From positions 2,241,284-2,305,283 of the forward strand of contig NC_090712.1 in assembly GCF_040954835.1 (NCBI RefSeq): a stretch of DNA of 64,000 bases. Direction: 5' to 3'. Below the pieces are notes generated by a model. It had not been told where the DNA came from and searched no databases. It worked only from the letters and a program-made list of their open reading frames with translations. The position numbers and the translations under genes are program-made. Below, one piece after another: positions 1-13,700 of this stretch (positions are counted from its first letter, which is position 1; each line of letters opens with the position of its first letter). Origin of the DNA: Lepisosteus oculatus. Taxonomy: Eukaryota > Chordata > Actinopteri > Semionotiformes > Lepisosteidae.

Positions 1-485
1 CCACATGAAAATCAGTGGCTGTTCTATATAATCTGTTTAAAAATTCAAAATACTTTATTCATCTGCGAGGGAGAGTTTAAGACAGATCTTTAAGAAGACC
101 TGGGCTGTCACCCTTTTTTGAATCGCAAACAAAACGTAGCCACTAGGGGGAGGTTTGGCACAATTTTACTCCTTCGCTAGAGCTGAAGTGCAAAAAGTAG
201 CCACCAGTGAGATTCGTGCGTTTTAATTGGCGGCCTCTGCGAATAACGGTGTGACCCAAGACACGTCGGATAAGAACTGGCATCACCCTCACAAGTCTGT
301 ATTAATGTATGATTCTTAATCTTTGACTTAATTAAAAGACTGTATTCATCTTTGAAAGCTGCCTTCATATCCCATTTATCAGAGAGTGCTGATGTTCAGT
401 GCAAATCAATTGAGAAAGCACAGGATCTGATTGGGAAAGCATGTCATCAGATCTAATTGAATGTGTTTTTTTTAACTTGAAACAG

Positions 486-1595
486 GTGGTCAGAAACAAA
501 GAATTGCAATTGCTCGAGCTGTGCTCAAGGTATTGTTTTAATACTAAACTCTTCTGTTTTTCCATAACCATGAACTCTCCAGTTTAGCGAGAGTGAATAG
601 TGCCTTTCTCTGAATATGTTAATAACGTCTGATTTTTGTAGATTCGTTTTTATTATTTTGCACCTCACCATATGTCTAATTGCACAATAGCTCATATCAC
701 CAGCACGTTTAAAAAGAGATGAAACATATACTGTTTTGATAACATATTTTAGCTTCAGTATATATTTGGAGCTTTCCCTAAACCACAAAGCAAAACTAGC
801 CTATATATGGTATCAAAGTTATTTAAAAAAATACAAAAAGGATAGTTTTGTGAATAACTCTAGGAAGTGGGATCTCATTTATTTATCTCATTTTTTTTAT
901 TCCGCAGAACCCCAAGATACTTCTACTTGATGAAGCCACCAGGTAAGATTTTAAAGATTTGATTTTTTGTGCTATTTTATAAAAGATTTGTTTCCTCGCA
1001 ATGTTCCTTAGTCATTCTTTACCTGTTTTATCTATAAGAAGAGGATTTTATTCATTTATTCATCTGACACTTCTATGGAATGTACCTCGCTCAGGGGAAA
1101 AACAGCAGTGTTTTACCCTGGATTTGAGCCCACAGCCTTCACATTACGCGACCTGAACCCTGCCCCTTGAAGAATTGACGTTTTACAGCGTCACAAGGAT
1201 CTTTCAGAATGATCATTTAAGAGTCCCAGCGGGCCCTGCAGACGATGCCCTGCATGTTGTAGAAGTGCTGTAAAGAGAGTACAAAGAGTGTACTGTACTG
1301 ACTTTCCCGGTGTGCGCCCTGTATTCCTGTCCCCCCCAGCGCTCTGGACGCAGAGAATGAGTTCCTGGTGCAGGAGGCCCTGGACCGGCTGATGCAGGGG
1401 CGCACGGTGCTGATCATCGCCCACAGGCTGTCCACCATCCAGAACGCCGACGCGGTGGCCGTCCTGGACCAGCGGCGCGTGGTGGAGTGCGGCCGGCACG
1501 AGGAGCTGCTGGCCAACAGGCAGGGCCTCTTCAGGAAGCTGGTGGAGAAGCAAGCGTTCCTGCAGAACAGCCAGAAGCACCTGCAGTGCGAGTAG
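486..1595 (+). CDS. ABCB10-like tandem paralogue, last three coding exons (5' part outside window)
   Basis: Three exons are visible: 486-529 ([15 protein letters not shown], from within the ABC signature), 908-942 ([12 protein letters not shown], Walker B) and 1340-1595 (D-loop SALD, H-loop IAHR, C-terminus, TAG stop). All junctions are AG/GT and the reading phase is continuous. Exon sizes of 44, 35 and 256 bp equal those of the complete ABCB10 downstream. ABCB10 is a half-transporter of the mitochondrial inner membrane whose nucleotide-binding domain is C-terminal; only the second half of that domain is seen here. The first two exons differ from the downstream copy at about 6 of 44 and 3 of 35 bases, so this is not a recent assembly duplicate. 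The last exon is essentially identical to the downstream copy except for its final codons (QKHLQCE against QKHVVVE). Nothing visible is broken. Whether the upstream part is intact cannot be judged. Confidence 0.9.
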
Positions 1596-2062
1596 TGCAT
1601 TATGGGACTTGGGGCGCCCAGTGACCTGCGCCAGCAAAACTCACAGGGACTCCGGCTGGTGCCTTTGTCACTGTGGTTCACATTTTTAACTGCTCTGCTC
1701 TCCTGTAAACTAAACCCCCCATACCTGGTCAGTCATTCGTCCTGGACAGTTGAGAGATAAAAACCAACTTCAAGATCTACAAAACTACTATCACTACAAA
1801 ACTAGCCTTGGCAGAATGACACAGCTCTCGATATAGCACAGTGGTTACACCCCGTGACCAAACATTAACCTTGTTCTGCACTGGAGTGGGTGTCCGCTCC
1901 AGTGGACATCATTTGGTCAAATTATTTTGGACTTGGGAAGATCGTGCATTTTCGCAAAATGTTGCCGGAATGTGTCACTTTTTGGGTGTCGTTTTATAGC
2001 AATGCCATCTTAAAATTGTGAGGTGCTTTTCAACAGAAACAGTCGGTCTCAAAGAGCGAAAT

Positions 2063-2068
2063 AATAAA
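2063..2068 (+). terminator. Candidate polyadenylation signal of the upstream ABCB10-like gene
   Basis: AATAAA lies about 470 bases after the TAG stop. It is the first consensus hexamer downstream on the same strand. It is assigned by position only. Confidence 0.4.
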
Positions 2069-3284
2069 GTGCGGGCGGCAACTGGGTGTGTATCAGGTCA
2101 CAATTTCGGCCAGCACAGAGGTGGGTTTCCTCTATTCCTGGGTGGATTAACCAGCCCTTTTGCACCCAAGATGCCACCTTAAGCTACTGGGATTGTAGTT
2201 GGTGATCGGGGGGTAGAGTTGAAGTTTTGATTTGTAACTTGACACGCTACTCAAAAGCAGGGCCATGAGAAAGGCCATGGGGGTTTTATCTGTAACAACT
2301 TGGTCTTTTTTTTTTCCTTTCAATTTTGGGAAAACGTTGTGCGAAATATATTTTTACACAAAGTGAATAATAATAACAACGCACTGTGTTTTATGTTAGT
2401 ACAGCGGAGGTTTGTAATGCAGGATTTCAAAGTTAGGGATGGCCAATAAGGTTAAAACTCTCAATCACAAAAAGGCATGTAAAACAACAGATTATTTGTT
2501 TGTAAAGGTACACATTTCCTGAGCATTGTTTTTTAAAGGTATTTTTGTAATGTTGTGGACAGGAATAATAGAGCAATCGCCTATACACTTGATATCTTAT
2601 AATAATGTGAAAATAACTCTCAGAAAGCATAGAAACGGGATTTTAATACATTGTAGCTGGCTACCATCTAATTACAGTGTTGATAAATATGTTTTGGGCA
2701 TGAAGTTCTTGAGTTGTGATATTACTGTACATGTACAGTATGTTCAAGTCTGTTGTTTTTACTGAAAAAAAAAACAGGTAAGTGTATTTTGAAAACTGAA
2801 AAAGAGCCTCTCCAGGACCAGGAGGGTGGATTGCTGGATTAAAGAGACCCACATTCAGGCACACATTTCTCACGGGGCAATGTTTCTGTTTCTCATGTGG
2901 AAAAGCATTTCAAACCTTCACTTAAGAGGCTGCAGGACTCCCTGGTGTGCTGTAGGAGTCATTTCCCAGCTGCTAGATAAAGGCAGATGGACCTAAAGGG
3001 TGTAAAGCAAGAAATGACGAAAAGGGAACGTGCTATTTTATAAAGTCCGAAGCTGCTTTTGCGAAGGAGATGGCTTATAGCTGTTTCTATTGGGTGTTAT
3101 AGCAGTTTAACTGTAACAAGTGTTTACTCTTAAGCAGGGGGTTTTGGAAATGCAGGCATTGTACAAGAGCTGAGGAGAAAGTTGCACGTCATAAGCAGAG
3201 GCTGACAAGCTGATTTGGGCAGGGCCTGAGGGGTCTAAAATGTGTATACAGACCTCGTCGAGCACTTGTCTGAGTTACACAAAA

Positions 3285-3370
3285 GCTTCTGGGAGTATGG
3301 GACGAGCCACCCAGCCATGTTATTGAAGGCAAAACAGAGTCTTATTTCCAGAAATGGCTGGATGAGGCAA
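3285..3370 (+). repeat. Fragment of a dispersed repeat (LINE-like 3' region family)
   Basis: The segment reads like those near 9890-10030 and 54540-54790: 'gggagt..gg..' followed by 'acccagccatgtt.ttgaagg' and an 'aaatggctgga' stretch. Reverse-oriented relatives occur near 23405 and 32290. The family is inferred from internal similarity only. Confidence 0.4.
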
Positions 3371-4771
3371 AATAAACGTGTACAAAATATCCCTTCCTAG
3401 ATGTTCTTTCTATCTACAGCATCACTGTCATCCCAGTAACTTTCTTTCTTAGTTCTGTCCAGGGGTCTCACTGTATTCTGCTGAGGCAGACGGAGTCTTG
3501 TTTGTTGTGCCTTTTTTTAATCTTAAATCTTTTTATTTTAATCATGGTCATTTGGATTTGTTGTCAAATCTTTCTTGTTGCCATCTTACTTCCATTTTTG
3601 GGTCCATGACATCATAATTTAAAATATTGCAGAATCTCAACTGTATAATTTCTGCTGTCCAACAGAAAGTTGTCTACCAGTTCTGTTATATGGAACCACT
3701 ATGCTAAATCTCCCACCACATGTGTTTTTCTGTATTCTTCTAGGTATAAATGCAGCTATTGTCTTTCATTTAATGTCACATAAGTACAGTGTACTGTACA
3801 TGTAAATTTGGAGAACACTTTTGTTACCTGGATCAGTTTATCAAACGTACTTTATTTTAAAAATAACTGCAAAAGACTTTCCATGAGACAAGTAAGCAAT
3901 AAAATCAAGCACCTGGTTAGCTTGCTGCCGGTGTGAATCACGTATCCGAGAAGTATTTCTTTCTGGGAAATGTCGCTTTTCCCCTGATTGTATAGAAGAG
4001 AGTTCGATAGTGAGGGACACACTGGAAATTGACAGGGCAGAGTAAGAACACGGATAGAGATCAGTGATTTGTGATGAAAGTGGGTACAGATCTTTGGAAG
4101 CACAGGATGTACCTACCTGTATACCAGGTCCTTAAAGGTCCTCAGCGTGACCAATAGTACTGTACCTTACTAAAATTTGAGATCACTGAAGTTCCAACAT
4201 AAGTACCAAATTGTGTTAAGTAATTTCGTGACATATATTCCACGTCTTACGTAAAAATGTATGTTATGTTTATACATTGTGTTCTTAATCGCACACCGAT
4301 TATTTGAAATATATATTTCCTACAATTTTCAATTTTGAAAGTCAATGGAATCGACCCATACTGTATTTTACCAGGCTAGGGTACCTAATGAGGCGGTGTT
4401 CCGTCAGTAAAACATAACCAGTAAGAGACAGAAAAAAACGATCATAAAAGTGTTGTTTTGGTTTCATTTTTGACACTAGTGAGGGAGCGCGTAGCCGAGT
4501 GTGGAACACAAGGACGCGCACTGAAAACTACAATAGATACAGACAGCAGTGCTGGTGATTATCCGGGGGGAGTTTGTAAGTCTTACGATACTGTACTGGG
4601 TTTAGTCTTTAACAATAAGTCTACAATGAGCTCAACAGCTGTCTTCATCCCAATGAAAATCAAGATGGTCTCAGAGAACGTAGAACTTTTTCTCTCGGAA
4701 TTTGGAGATTTTATCTTTGTGATCGTTTGAAGTCATCTTCTTTTTATTATTAGCCCCAGAGGTTCGTAACG

Positions 4772-7700
4772 ATGAACTCGTGGATTCTTGCGTGCGGTTT
4801 CAGACCCAGGACGACAAGCCTGCCAGTGCAGGCGCTGCAGGGGACGAGGTGTCTGGGCGCTGGACAGAGTGCGACTTTGGAGAGGACTCGGGGATTGTCC
4901 CGGTTCGCAGGCCACGGGAGCAGAAGGCTAAGCGATGCGAAAAGCTTTTTCCTTTTGAAGGCAATAAGACATAGGCTCATGGCCACCGTGGACCCACCGC
5001 CCTCAAGACGCTTCAATAGACCGAGCGCTTCTGTTGCATCCAGCAAAAGTTCCTTCACCTCGCCGACAGCTCCGGGGAGAAATCCCCTCGCCTCCTCAGG
5101 CGGGTTTCACAGTTACAGCACTTCTCCTCCGAGGGAAGAAGCGAGTGAGCACGGCTTGGACAGCGAGGGAAAAGGGCACAAGTCCAGCCGGTATCTGTTT
5201 GAAGACGCAAAAAGGCTTCTTCAGCTGGCTCACCCAGAACGCTGGCGTTTGACAGGTGGGTCACCTGACATTAATAGGATAGTGCTTCAGAAACGTGTCC
5301 GGAAAGTGCTCTCTCTCTCACCTTAACTTTAATTAGGACCTCCTCATTTTAGGAAGAAAGAATTGTCCTGGGTTAAAGAGTTTAGGGGAGCCTTCACAAT
5401 ATACACCACAGAAAACAGAATGTACCGTTTATGATATATGTGTGTATTTGAGTCAACGTAGGAGGAGCGGTGTTAGCAAACAAGTGAAATTATGAGCTAG
5501 GAAAACACTTTTCCTAAATTTATCATTCTAAAAATGAGCCTGACAGGTACAGTATGATGTTTTTTGACCCCTGGTTTGTAGAAGAATGTTTTAGAAAGTG
5601 AAAATCCCCTGATGACGACTAAATAAGGAAACACAACAGCGCTCCTTTTTTTCCTGACTAGTTGTTGTAAATAGTGCTCCAGCTGCTCCAGCTTTGTTTT
5701 ACCGTTTCTGCTGTTTTGGCAAAATAACACTCTTTTTCAGTGTTTGTTTTCACATTGTATTACTCATCACACTCAGTCTGCTCATATGTGAAGGTGCATG
5801 AACCCCAGAAAGGACTGTTATTTCTACAAGTTGCCCTGCATTAATCTAAAATGTAATTCAGCTTTACAGTTCTCATCAGTGTCAGATACAGTGAGGCCCA
5901 TCTCTGTTTTTAAAGACCTGTTTCACAGCCTTGGTGAACCACATCTGAATCCTCTGGAAATGGTTTTTTCCACATCGCTTCTTGGTTTATTTTCTGGCAA
6001 AGCCCACAGCAACGTACCTGGATTATCTTCCATGGAGATGTACAGTTTGCTTTAGCTGCAGTTTGCAGCCAGGCTGGTATAACAGAAAGTATTCGATCTG
6101 GATGTTTATGCCTCCTTGGGGGTGTGGGAGTGGCTGGCATAACACTGAAGAGAGCAGCAAAGGATTTAGCCAAGGAAAAAATAATAATATCATAAACTTT
6201 ATTTTATATAGCGCCTTTAAAGGTGGCTTCTCGAAGTGCTTTACAGAATGACAACAATAAATAAGAAGAATACACAAAATAAAACACAATTACAATACAC
6301 AGATGAGACTGTGGATGGTGGTACTAAGAAAAGTAGAAGCAGAGGGGTGAAGAATGGAACCAGTTCAGTAAAGACTCTTCTAAAGAAGAAGGTTTTGAGT
6401 CTGGATTTGAAGGAGTTTAGAGAGGGTGACTCTCTGATATCCTTAGGGCTAGAGTTCCAGAGTTTAGGGGCATAACAGGAGAAGGGTCTGTCACCCCTAG
6501 AGTGTAAACGGGCTTGGGGGACAGTTGGGAGACCAGAATTAGAAGACCAAAGGTTGTGAGGTGGGAAGTAGGGTGATAATAGTTCAGACAGCTACTGAGG
6601 TGTCAAGCCATGCAGAGCCTTAAAGGTGAGCATGAGGACCTTAAAGTCCATGGAAAAAAAAGAAGCTTCTGCCTAAGGCTGAGGAGAAGAGATGGGAACT
6701 GGTGGCCAAAAACCCTTTATTAGAAAGAGGCCAGCTGCAGGAGGGTGGCAGGGAGACGTCACTGTCAGTTCCCCGCCTCTTGGAGGCGTAAGGGAGCGAA
6801 TCATCGACGAATGGTGTTCCCCCTGCTGAAGACCCTGCAGCTGGTCTCCAGGCAGTGACGGAGGTGTGGCAGGCCGGATCCACGCAGGTTAACATCCACC
6901 TGTCTAGATGATGAACACTGAGGTCTGTTCGAATGTTTCAGAGCAGAAGGAGCTGTCATGAGCTCCAGGATGGGTTTAGCAAGGAACGTGGCTGTCGAGA
7001 TCTGCAATTAACATGCTTTTGCTAAACCAAGCTGGTCCCCATCCATATGATCAGTTTTAATACCTGTTTTTAACACCTCTTCCCTTATAAACTGTGCCAT
7101 GGAAACTTAAGTGATCAAACAGTCCATTGGTTTTTGTTTGCGATTGCAATAATAAAAATGTAATAAGCTTCAAAGGGTAACTGCAGTCCCAATTTCTCAC
7201 ACCGGTTAAAAAGTCTAGGTAGAAAAATAAATTAATTGACAGCATCGCAACATTTTACTTGCATCCAGGGTGTTGTAGGTTTCAATTTCAATTATTTTTC
7301 CTAGTAATTATCTATTTGTTTGTCTCTTGAATTGTGTTGGTTGCAAGGTCACTTTAAAGATGGAAAAATGTCTGATATGAGTTATCTTGATTTCTGGTTT
7401 AACATCACAAACACCTGCAATTTCAATAAGGGTGTGTAGACGTTTTATATCCCCTGTAAGTAATAAAGAGATACAGTATATTCACAAGCCTGCTTGTTTG
7501 CAATGCATTAGGGCTATTTCACCTCACTGGAAGTTTTGTTGCCTCATTCTTAAGTGCAGATTATGGCACTGCGCATACCTGGAAAGTTAATCTATTCTCT
7601 GATGTAAATTGGAGGTTTTACACGTTACTGTGTACATTTTACTTTCACCGTGGTTTGAAATGCACTCATCAATGCTGATTCTTTCTAACCCCCGAAAAAA

Positions 7701-10700
7701 TAAAAACAACCTTGGAGTTCCCCTTTAAAAAGTCCTGGTTTGCCCTTCCGGAGTTGTAGATTGTTTCCATATCTCCTCAGCGGCCCTGGGTTTCCTGGTG
7801 ATTTCCAGCACGGTGACCATGTCAGCTCCCTTCTTCCTGGGCAGAGTGGTTGACACCATCAATTCCAGTCCTGCTCAGGAGCTGGGCGCGTCTCTGACGG
7901 GTCTGTGCGCCGTGCTCTCAGGCGTGTTCCTCTGCGGCGCCGCGGCCAACACCGCCCGCCTCTACCTCATCAACCGCGCAGGTACGCTCTTTTCATGAGA
8001 GACTGCAGAGTGCAGCCGTCTTCCTGCTCTGTCTTTGGGTTGAGTGACCTTTAGTGATGCCTAATAGTGGGGGAGATAACTGTCGTATGTAAGCTACTAA
8101 TTCTAAATGATCATGTAGATAATAATTAATTGCATTTACATTTACATTCACCCTAAAGGATCCCAAAGTGCTTCATATACAGGAGGGACCCAATTCACAT
8201 ACAGTACCACCTATGTGACACACAGCAGCCATTTTGCACCTTACACAGCAGATCAGACGGAGTAGAGAGGGCAGATTGTGCAAATGCAGAATTTAGTCTG
8301 GACACCAGGTTCAACATCCCTTTCTATATGAACTGTACAGTGGAAACTGAAATGATCAAATAGCCTTAGGTTTCACCTTTGTCTCTCGCTGCTATTTGTT
8401 TGCTGTTGCAAGGATAAAAACTTGGAACTCTTTGGTCATGATTCTTTCAGGGCAACAGATAGTGCGAAACCTACGAGGATCCCTTTTTAACTCCATCCTG
8501 AGGCAGGAGGTGGGCTTTTTCGACAAGACGCGCACCGGCGAGCTCATCAACCGGCTCTCCGCGGACACTGTGGTCATCGGGCACTCGATCACAGACAACC
8601 TCTCGGACGGGCTCCGCGCTGTGGCTCAGGCCACAGCTGGTGTGGGCATGATGGTAAAGTGCTGACCGGACCGGGTATTGAAATCACCCATTGCTGCTTG
8701 TAAATCCATTTCAGTTGTTTCTCCTCTATACTTTGAATTAGCCTTTTAATGCCACGGACATATTACCCATGTTGCTTCAATACCGTTGTTGGTGCATTCT
8801 TGTTTTTCATCCTATACACCTTATCGAAGGGAATTCCTGTGGATGTTCTTTTTGACACAATGTCCGCATCCTTCACACCAAAAACAAAATCCTACAGTAC
8901 AGGCGTCAAAGCAAACTACAGTAGAAAACTACAGTATAGAAGTGATTTAGAGGAACCGATGAGCAGTTTTTCCTTCTGCAGAGCTCCAGTTGGTTATGTT
9001 TCAGGAATGAGGGCCTGAAAGAAGGCCGTTCTAAAACTAAGAAATGTATAGAGGACTGATAACGATTACAAATCCCAATTCACCTTACAAGAGAATTTTA
9101 CAAATATACCTCAAATAGCAAACTGAAGTCAGTTAGTGATTGATGCTTAGCAAAAAACAGAAGACATTTTCCCACCAAGTCTAGGGTGGGGATCTGCTGC
9201 TGTACGGTAAGATAACTTTCACACGATGCGTATTTTCTTAGTCTTACTCTATTCAGCATGTTTTGGCTTCTAAATATTTTGCCTTTTCCTAATAGCTGAT
9301 GCTCTAATTGCACTAAAAACAAAACAATTGTGGCCTCTCAGAATTAGGGACAGCCGTTGTAAAGAACGTTTTCATACAGTATCTGAAGCAGGAAATCAAC
9401 TCAAATCTGACAAGGAGATTTTAGCTTTTAGTGATAATAGGTGACTGGGCAGAGGCAGACTAATGAAAGTCTCAACAGATCAGGAATGATAAAATAAATC
9501 TTATAAATATTAAAAAATATCTCAAACAAAAGCGTGTCGGTATTTATTTTATTTAAGGAAGAAGGACAATCAAAGATCACGCACAAGGTGACCAAAACCA
9601 GCCTTGTTTCTGCTCTGCTGCCTCCCTGCCTTGTTTGTTTTGTAACTTCTCCAGCATGAAAGTGAAAGAGCTTGGCCAGGGGAAGTCTGGGGCGTTCCCA
9701 AGGCTGCCCTATGGCGAGAATTTCTATTGTCTCACCCGAGTCCAAACGCACGGACTTTCAGGCATTTTGTTTTGCAGTTGTGCTGTGGCAGTTGCATGTT
9801 GAGGAATTTACAGGTGTGGCTTACCTGATGCCACTTGAGAAGAAACAAAGCAAAGCACATTTAAGCAGGAGAAGAGCAGGCGTTCCTTTACCCAAATGAA
9901 TGTGGGAGTATAGAAGAAGCTACCCAGCCATGCTGTTAAAGCTGTGACCTAAAGCTGTTCGGTTTCGTTCAAGAAACAGCTGAATAAGAACTTCTGAACT
10001 ACCAAACAAGCCCACTGGCCTCCACTGTGTGTAATCCTTCTTATATTTCTTATTTTACACAACACGTAACATCATGTTCACGTTTCAGTAGTGTTCAGTG
10101 CATGCAAATCAATGTGTAGTATATGCTGTATTTTTTTGTGATGGAGGGTTGTGGGGGTTGATGGTTGTTTTGTATCTTCTGTTTCCCTCTCCTCATTAGT
10201 TCTATATGTCACCGAAACTGGCAGCGTTTGTCTTAATGATTGTGCCACCGCTGGCTGTCCTGGCTGTGATCTATGGGCGGTACCTGCGTTCTCTGTCCAA
10301 GCGCACACAGGACGCACTGGCTGACTCCACTCAGGTGACTGAGGCTCATCAGAATGTAGCACCGCTACTACTTCGCTAGCGGCTTTGTTAAAAAAAAAAT
10401 AGTTGCATCTACAACTACAAACCGTCTTGTGAATTAATATTGTATTTATCAGAAATCAATGAGATTCTGATTTTATTTCAAAGAATAAAAATTGATGAGT
10501 GACCTAGAATGAAAGATGAGATTGTGGAATAACCTGATAGCTGCATACAGTAAGTAACTCGGCCACTAGCTCAAGCCTTGCAACTCTAAGTGTAAGAACC
10601 TGGCTATTCAGCCAGCAGCCATATCACCCTGCAACTCACAACTGGCAGCCCACTGAAGCTCAGCAGGTGTGAGCTTGGTCAGTTCCTGGATGGGAGACTC

Positions 10701-13700
10701 CTGGGAAAACCTAAGGTTGCTGCTGGAAGAGGTGTTAGTGGAGACAGCAGGGGGCGCTCACCCTGCGTTCTATGTGGGTCCTAATGCCCCAGTATAGTGA
10801 CGGGGACACTATACTGTAAACTGGCGCCGTCCTTCGGATGAGATGTAAAACCGAGGTCCTGATTCTCTGTGGTCATTGAAAATCCCAGGGTGTTACTTGA
10901 AAAGAGTAGGGGTGTAACCCTGGTGTCCTGGCCAAATTTCCCATTGGCCCTTACCAATCATGGCCTCCTAATAATCCCCATCTCTGAACTGGCTTCATTA
11001 CTCTGCTCTCCTCCCCACTGAGAGCTGGTGTGTGGGGAGTGTACTGGTGCGCTATGGCTGCCGTCGCATCATCCAGGTGGGGCTGCACACAGGTGGTGGT
11101 GGAGGGGAGTCCCCATTACCTGTAAAGCGCTTTGAGTGGAGTGTCCAGAAAAGCTCTATATAAGTGTAAGCAATTATTATAAATTATTGTTATTATTAGC
11201 CCACAAGGTTCATACCTTTTGCCCCTTTGCTTCCAGGAATTGAAAAGAAGGGATCAATAGGTGCCCATCGCAATACTCCCACCCTGCTGGGGTGAGCTTT
11301 CAATCTGCAGAGAGGGTTTACATGTTCAAATATGAATCCAATGAATACTGACAGTGTTAAAATGACTCATCTCTTTGAAACAATCTCCCATTCTCTCTGC
11401 TCTGCAGCTGGCTGAAGAGCGGATTGGCAATGTCAGAACAGTGCGTGCGTTTGGGAAAGAGTCGATGGAGGTGGAGAAATATGTGAAGAAAGTGGACTAC
11501 GTCCTCCAACTGGCCAAGAGGGAGGCGTTGCTTGAAGCTGGCTTCTTTGGAACAGTGAGTTATTAAGAGCACGGGAACCATGAACACATAATGTTCAGTA
11601 ACAACAGAGGAAGCAGTTGGTCGATGCCCTGTTGCGGACACGATTTAGAGGCTTTTCAAACTGTCAGGAGTGGAGCAGGGGTTGGGTCATGTGCTTTGAT
11701 GTTTATCTTTTCTGGGAAGTGGTTTCTTAAACCTCAAGCTCTCAAAAAGACTCCTCCTTCCTGCATGCGCTAGCGACATAGAATCGGACAGCAATGAAGG
11801 ACACAGGCTCAATGAGAAAGGCTGCTCAGTGCTGCCCTTGTTTCTTGCAGGTAGGCCTGAGCATGAATCTTTCCATGCTTGCTGTGCTCTACAAGGGCGG
11901 GTTGCTGATGGGCAGTGAGGACATGACCATTGGACAGATCTCGTCCTTCCTTCTGTACACCTTCTGGGTTGGTGTGAGCATCTCGGGTACGAGACCAAGG
12001 GATCATAAGACTGTGGAATTGCATCCTCAGGAAAAAGAGTCAGCCAGTTAGTTGGCAAAGAGCGTCCTCTCATCTCTCAGGGGTCCCACTGGGGAATGGC
12101 ATTCTCTATGTGCTTCATGGTGGGCATGTACATCTCCAGGTTTTGTAGATCGTCCTCTCTTTTCAAGGAGCTCTCTGCCCAGTGGCAACTGTTTTGGGCC
12201 TGTGACATCCTTATGTGGATCCATGCCAACAACAAGTAATTCCTGCTTGTCCACGTAGATATCCAGTGCCCTGTTGTCTTTTGTCAGCTCTTGAATTCTT
12301 GACACTCTTTGAATTGTAGACAGGCACTCTTACCCAACAGAGAATGTCCTTCCCTTTGGAACACTAAGCCACTGCAGGTGCTGTTGTCTGAGCACTTAGG
12401 ATACGAACCGGATTCCCTGTCCTTTCAGACAACGCCTAGAATGCGTTCTGTGCTCCAAGGCCTTTGATGGTTCGGCCTCTATTCCTGCTCTCAAGATAAT
12501 GTCCAAGATTTGCAAGGGTATCACAGAAGAGAATAGGGGAAGCAAGCAGGAGCCTGCTGTTGTCCTGTCTTGCACTCGTCAGGTCAGACTCCAGCTTGCT
12601 GTGGTGCTCTAAGGATAACCCAGTGACTGAAAGAGGATGGAGCTGCTATTGTATGTAATAATATTAATAACATTCATTAAAAATGACTATTTTGAGTTTT
12701 ATTCCCAAATTCTTTGAGCTTGTACAGCATGTGAAATAGTAATAGCTCGTAATAGCTCAGTTTTATCTGTCATCTTTGACATATCATTTATTTACTTGCA
12801 CGGCTTTCATCCAAGGCAGCTTGCACATGCAGTACATTTCATTGCAGTACAGTTATGAAGGACCATTCTAGCTTGTGGCTGAGTTATGCAGTACAGTAAC
12901 TTGGTTTCCCCTGTTTGCATAGGTTTTAGCTCCTTTTACTCTGGCTTGATGAAGGGGTTTGGAGCTGGGGTGCGACTGTGGGAGCTGTTGGACAGGAAGC
13001 CTGAGTTTCCTCTCAATGGTCAGTCTGGTTTTCTATTGACATTGATGCCCACTGTGTATGTGATTACATGCCTCTTCATAGGCAAACACTGTTGAGAAAG
13101 TAGTGCATTACAGTTGTAAGCTGCTTGTTTGAGGGATTACATTCTGAATGAACAAACTGGGGAAAACCTTTTAAAAAGGAATCACATACTGCCATCCACA
13201 TTCTGCATATAATTACTATATGAAGTAAAACTTTACCTCTTTAAAGTATTTTCCCTAATTTCTTCTCATTCTAAAAAGCAACCCCTTACATTAGAAATGT
13301 GTACCGTTACTGTATAATAATGATTATTATTATTCCTTACACTTATATAGCGCTTTTCTGGACACTCCACTCAAAGTGCTTTACAGGTAATGGGGATCCC
13401 CTTCACCCCCACCAGTGTGCAGCCCCACCTGAATGATGCTCCAGTATGTTCCCCACACACCAGCTCTCAGTGGGGAGAAGAATAGAGTAATGAAGCCAGT
13501 TCATAGATGGAGATTTTTAGGAGGCCACGATTGGTAAAGGCCAGGGGGAAATTTGGCCAGGACAATATGGGTAACACCCCTACTCTTTTCAAGAAACGCC
13601 CTGGGATTTTTAATGACCACAGAGAGCCAGGACCTCGGTTTTACGTCTCATCCGAAGGACGGCGCCTGTTTACAGCATAGTGTCCCCATCACTATACTGG

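Larger units (their letters stand above)
1596..4771. other. Intergenic region between the two ABCB10 copies
   Basis: About 3.2 kb of mostly AT-rich sequence. It contains the 3' UTR and candidate poly(A) site of the upstream copy. A reversed ZNF143-like motif (CTGGGATTGTAGTTG, about 2187-2201) and a repeat fragment near 3285-3370 are also present. Promoter elements for the downstream ABCB10 must lie at its 3' end, but no TATA box or clear CpG island is evident. No protein-like open frame is recognised on either strand. Confidence 0.5.

Noticed and set aside
1191-1681. Two long minus-strand open frames over the ABCB10-like last exon (and the same at 16320-16766)
   Set aside because: They are mirror frames of GC-rich coding exons on the + strand. 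The + frame encodes conserved ABC motifs.
10612-10740. A functional 5S rRNA gene
   Set aside because: Only the first part is 5S-like. It is fused to a repeated SINE body and tail and recurs in several diverged copies.
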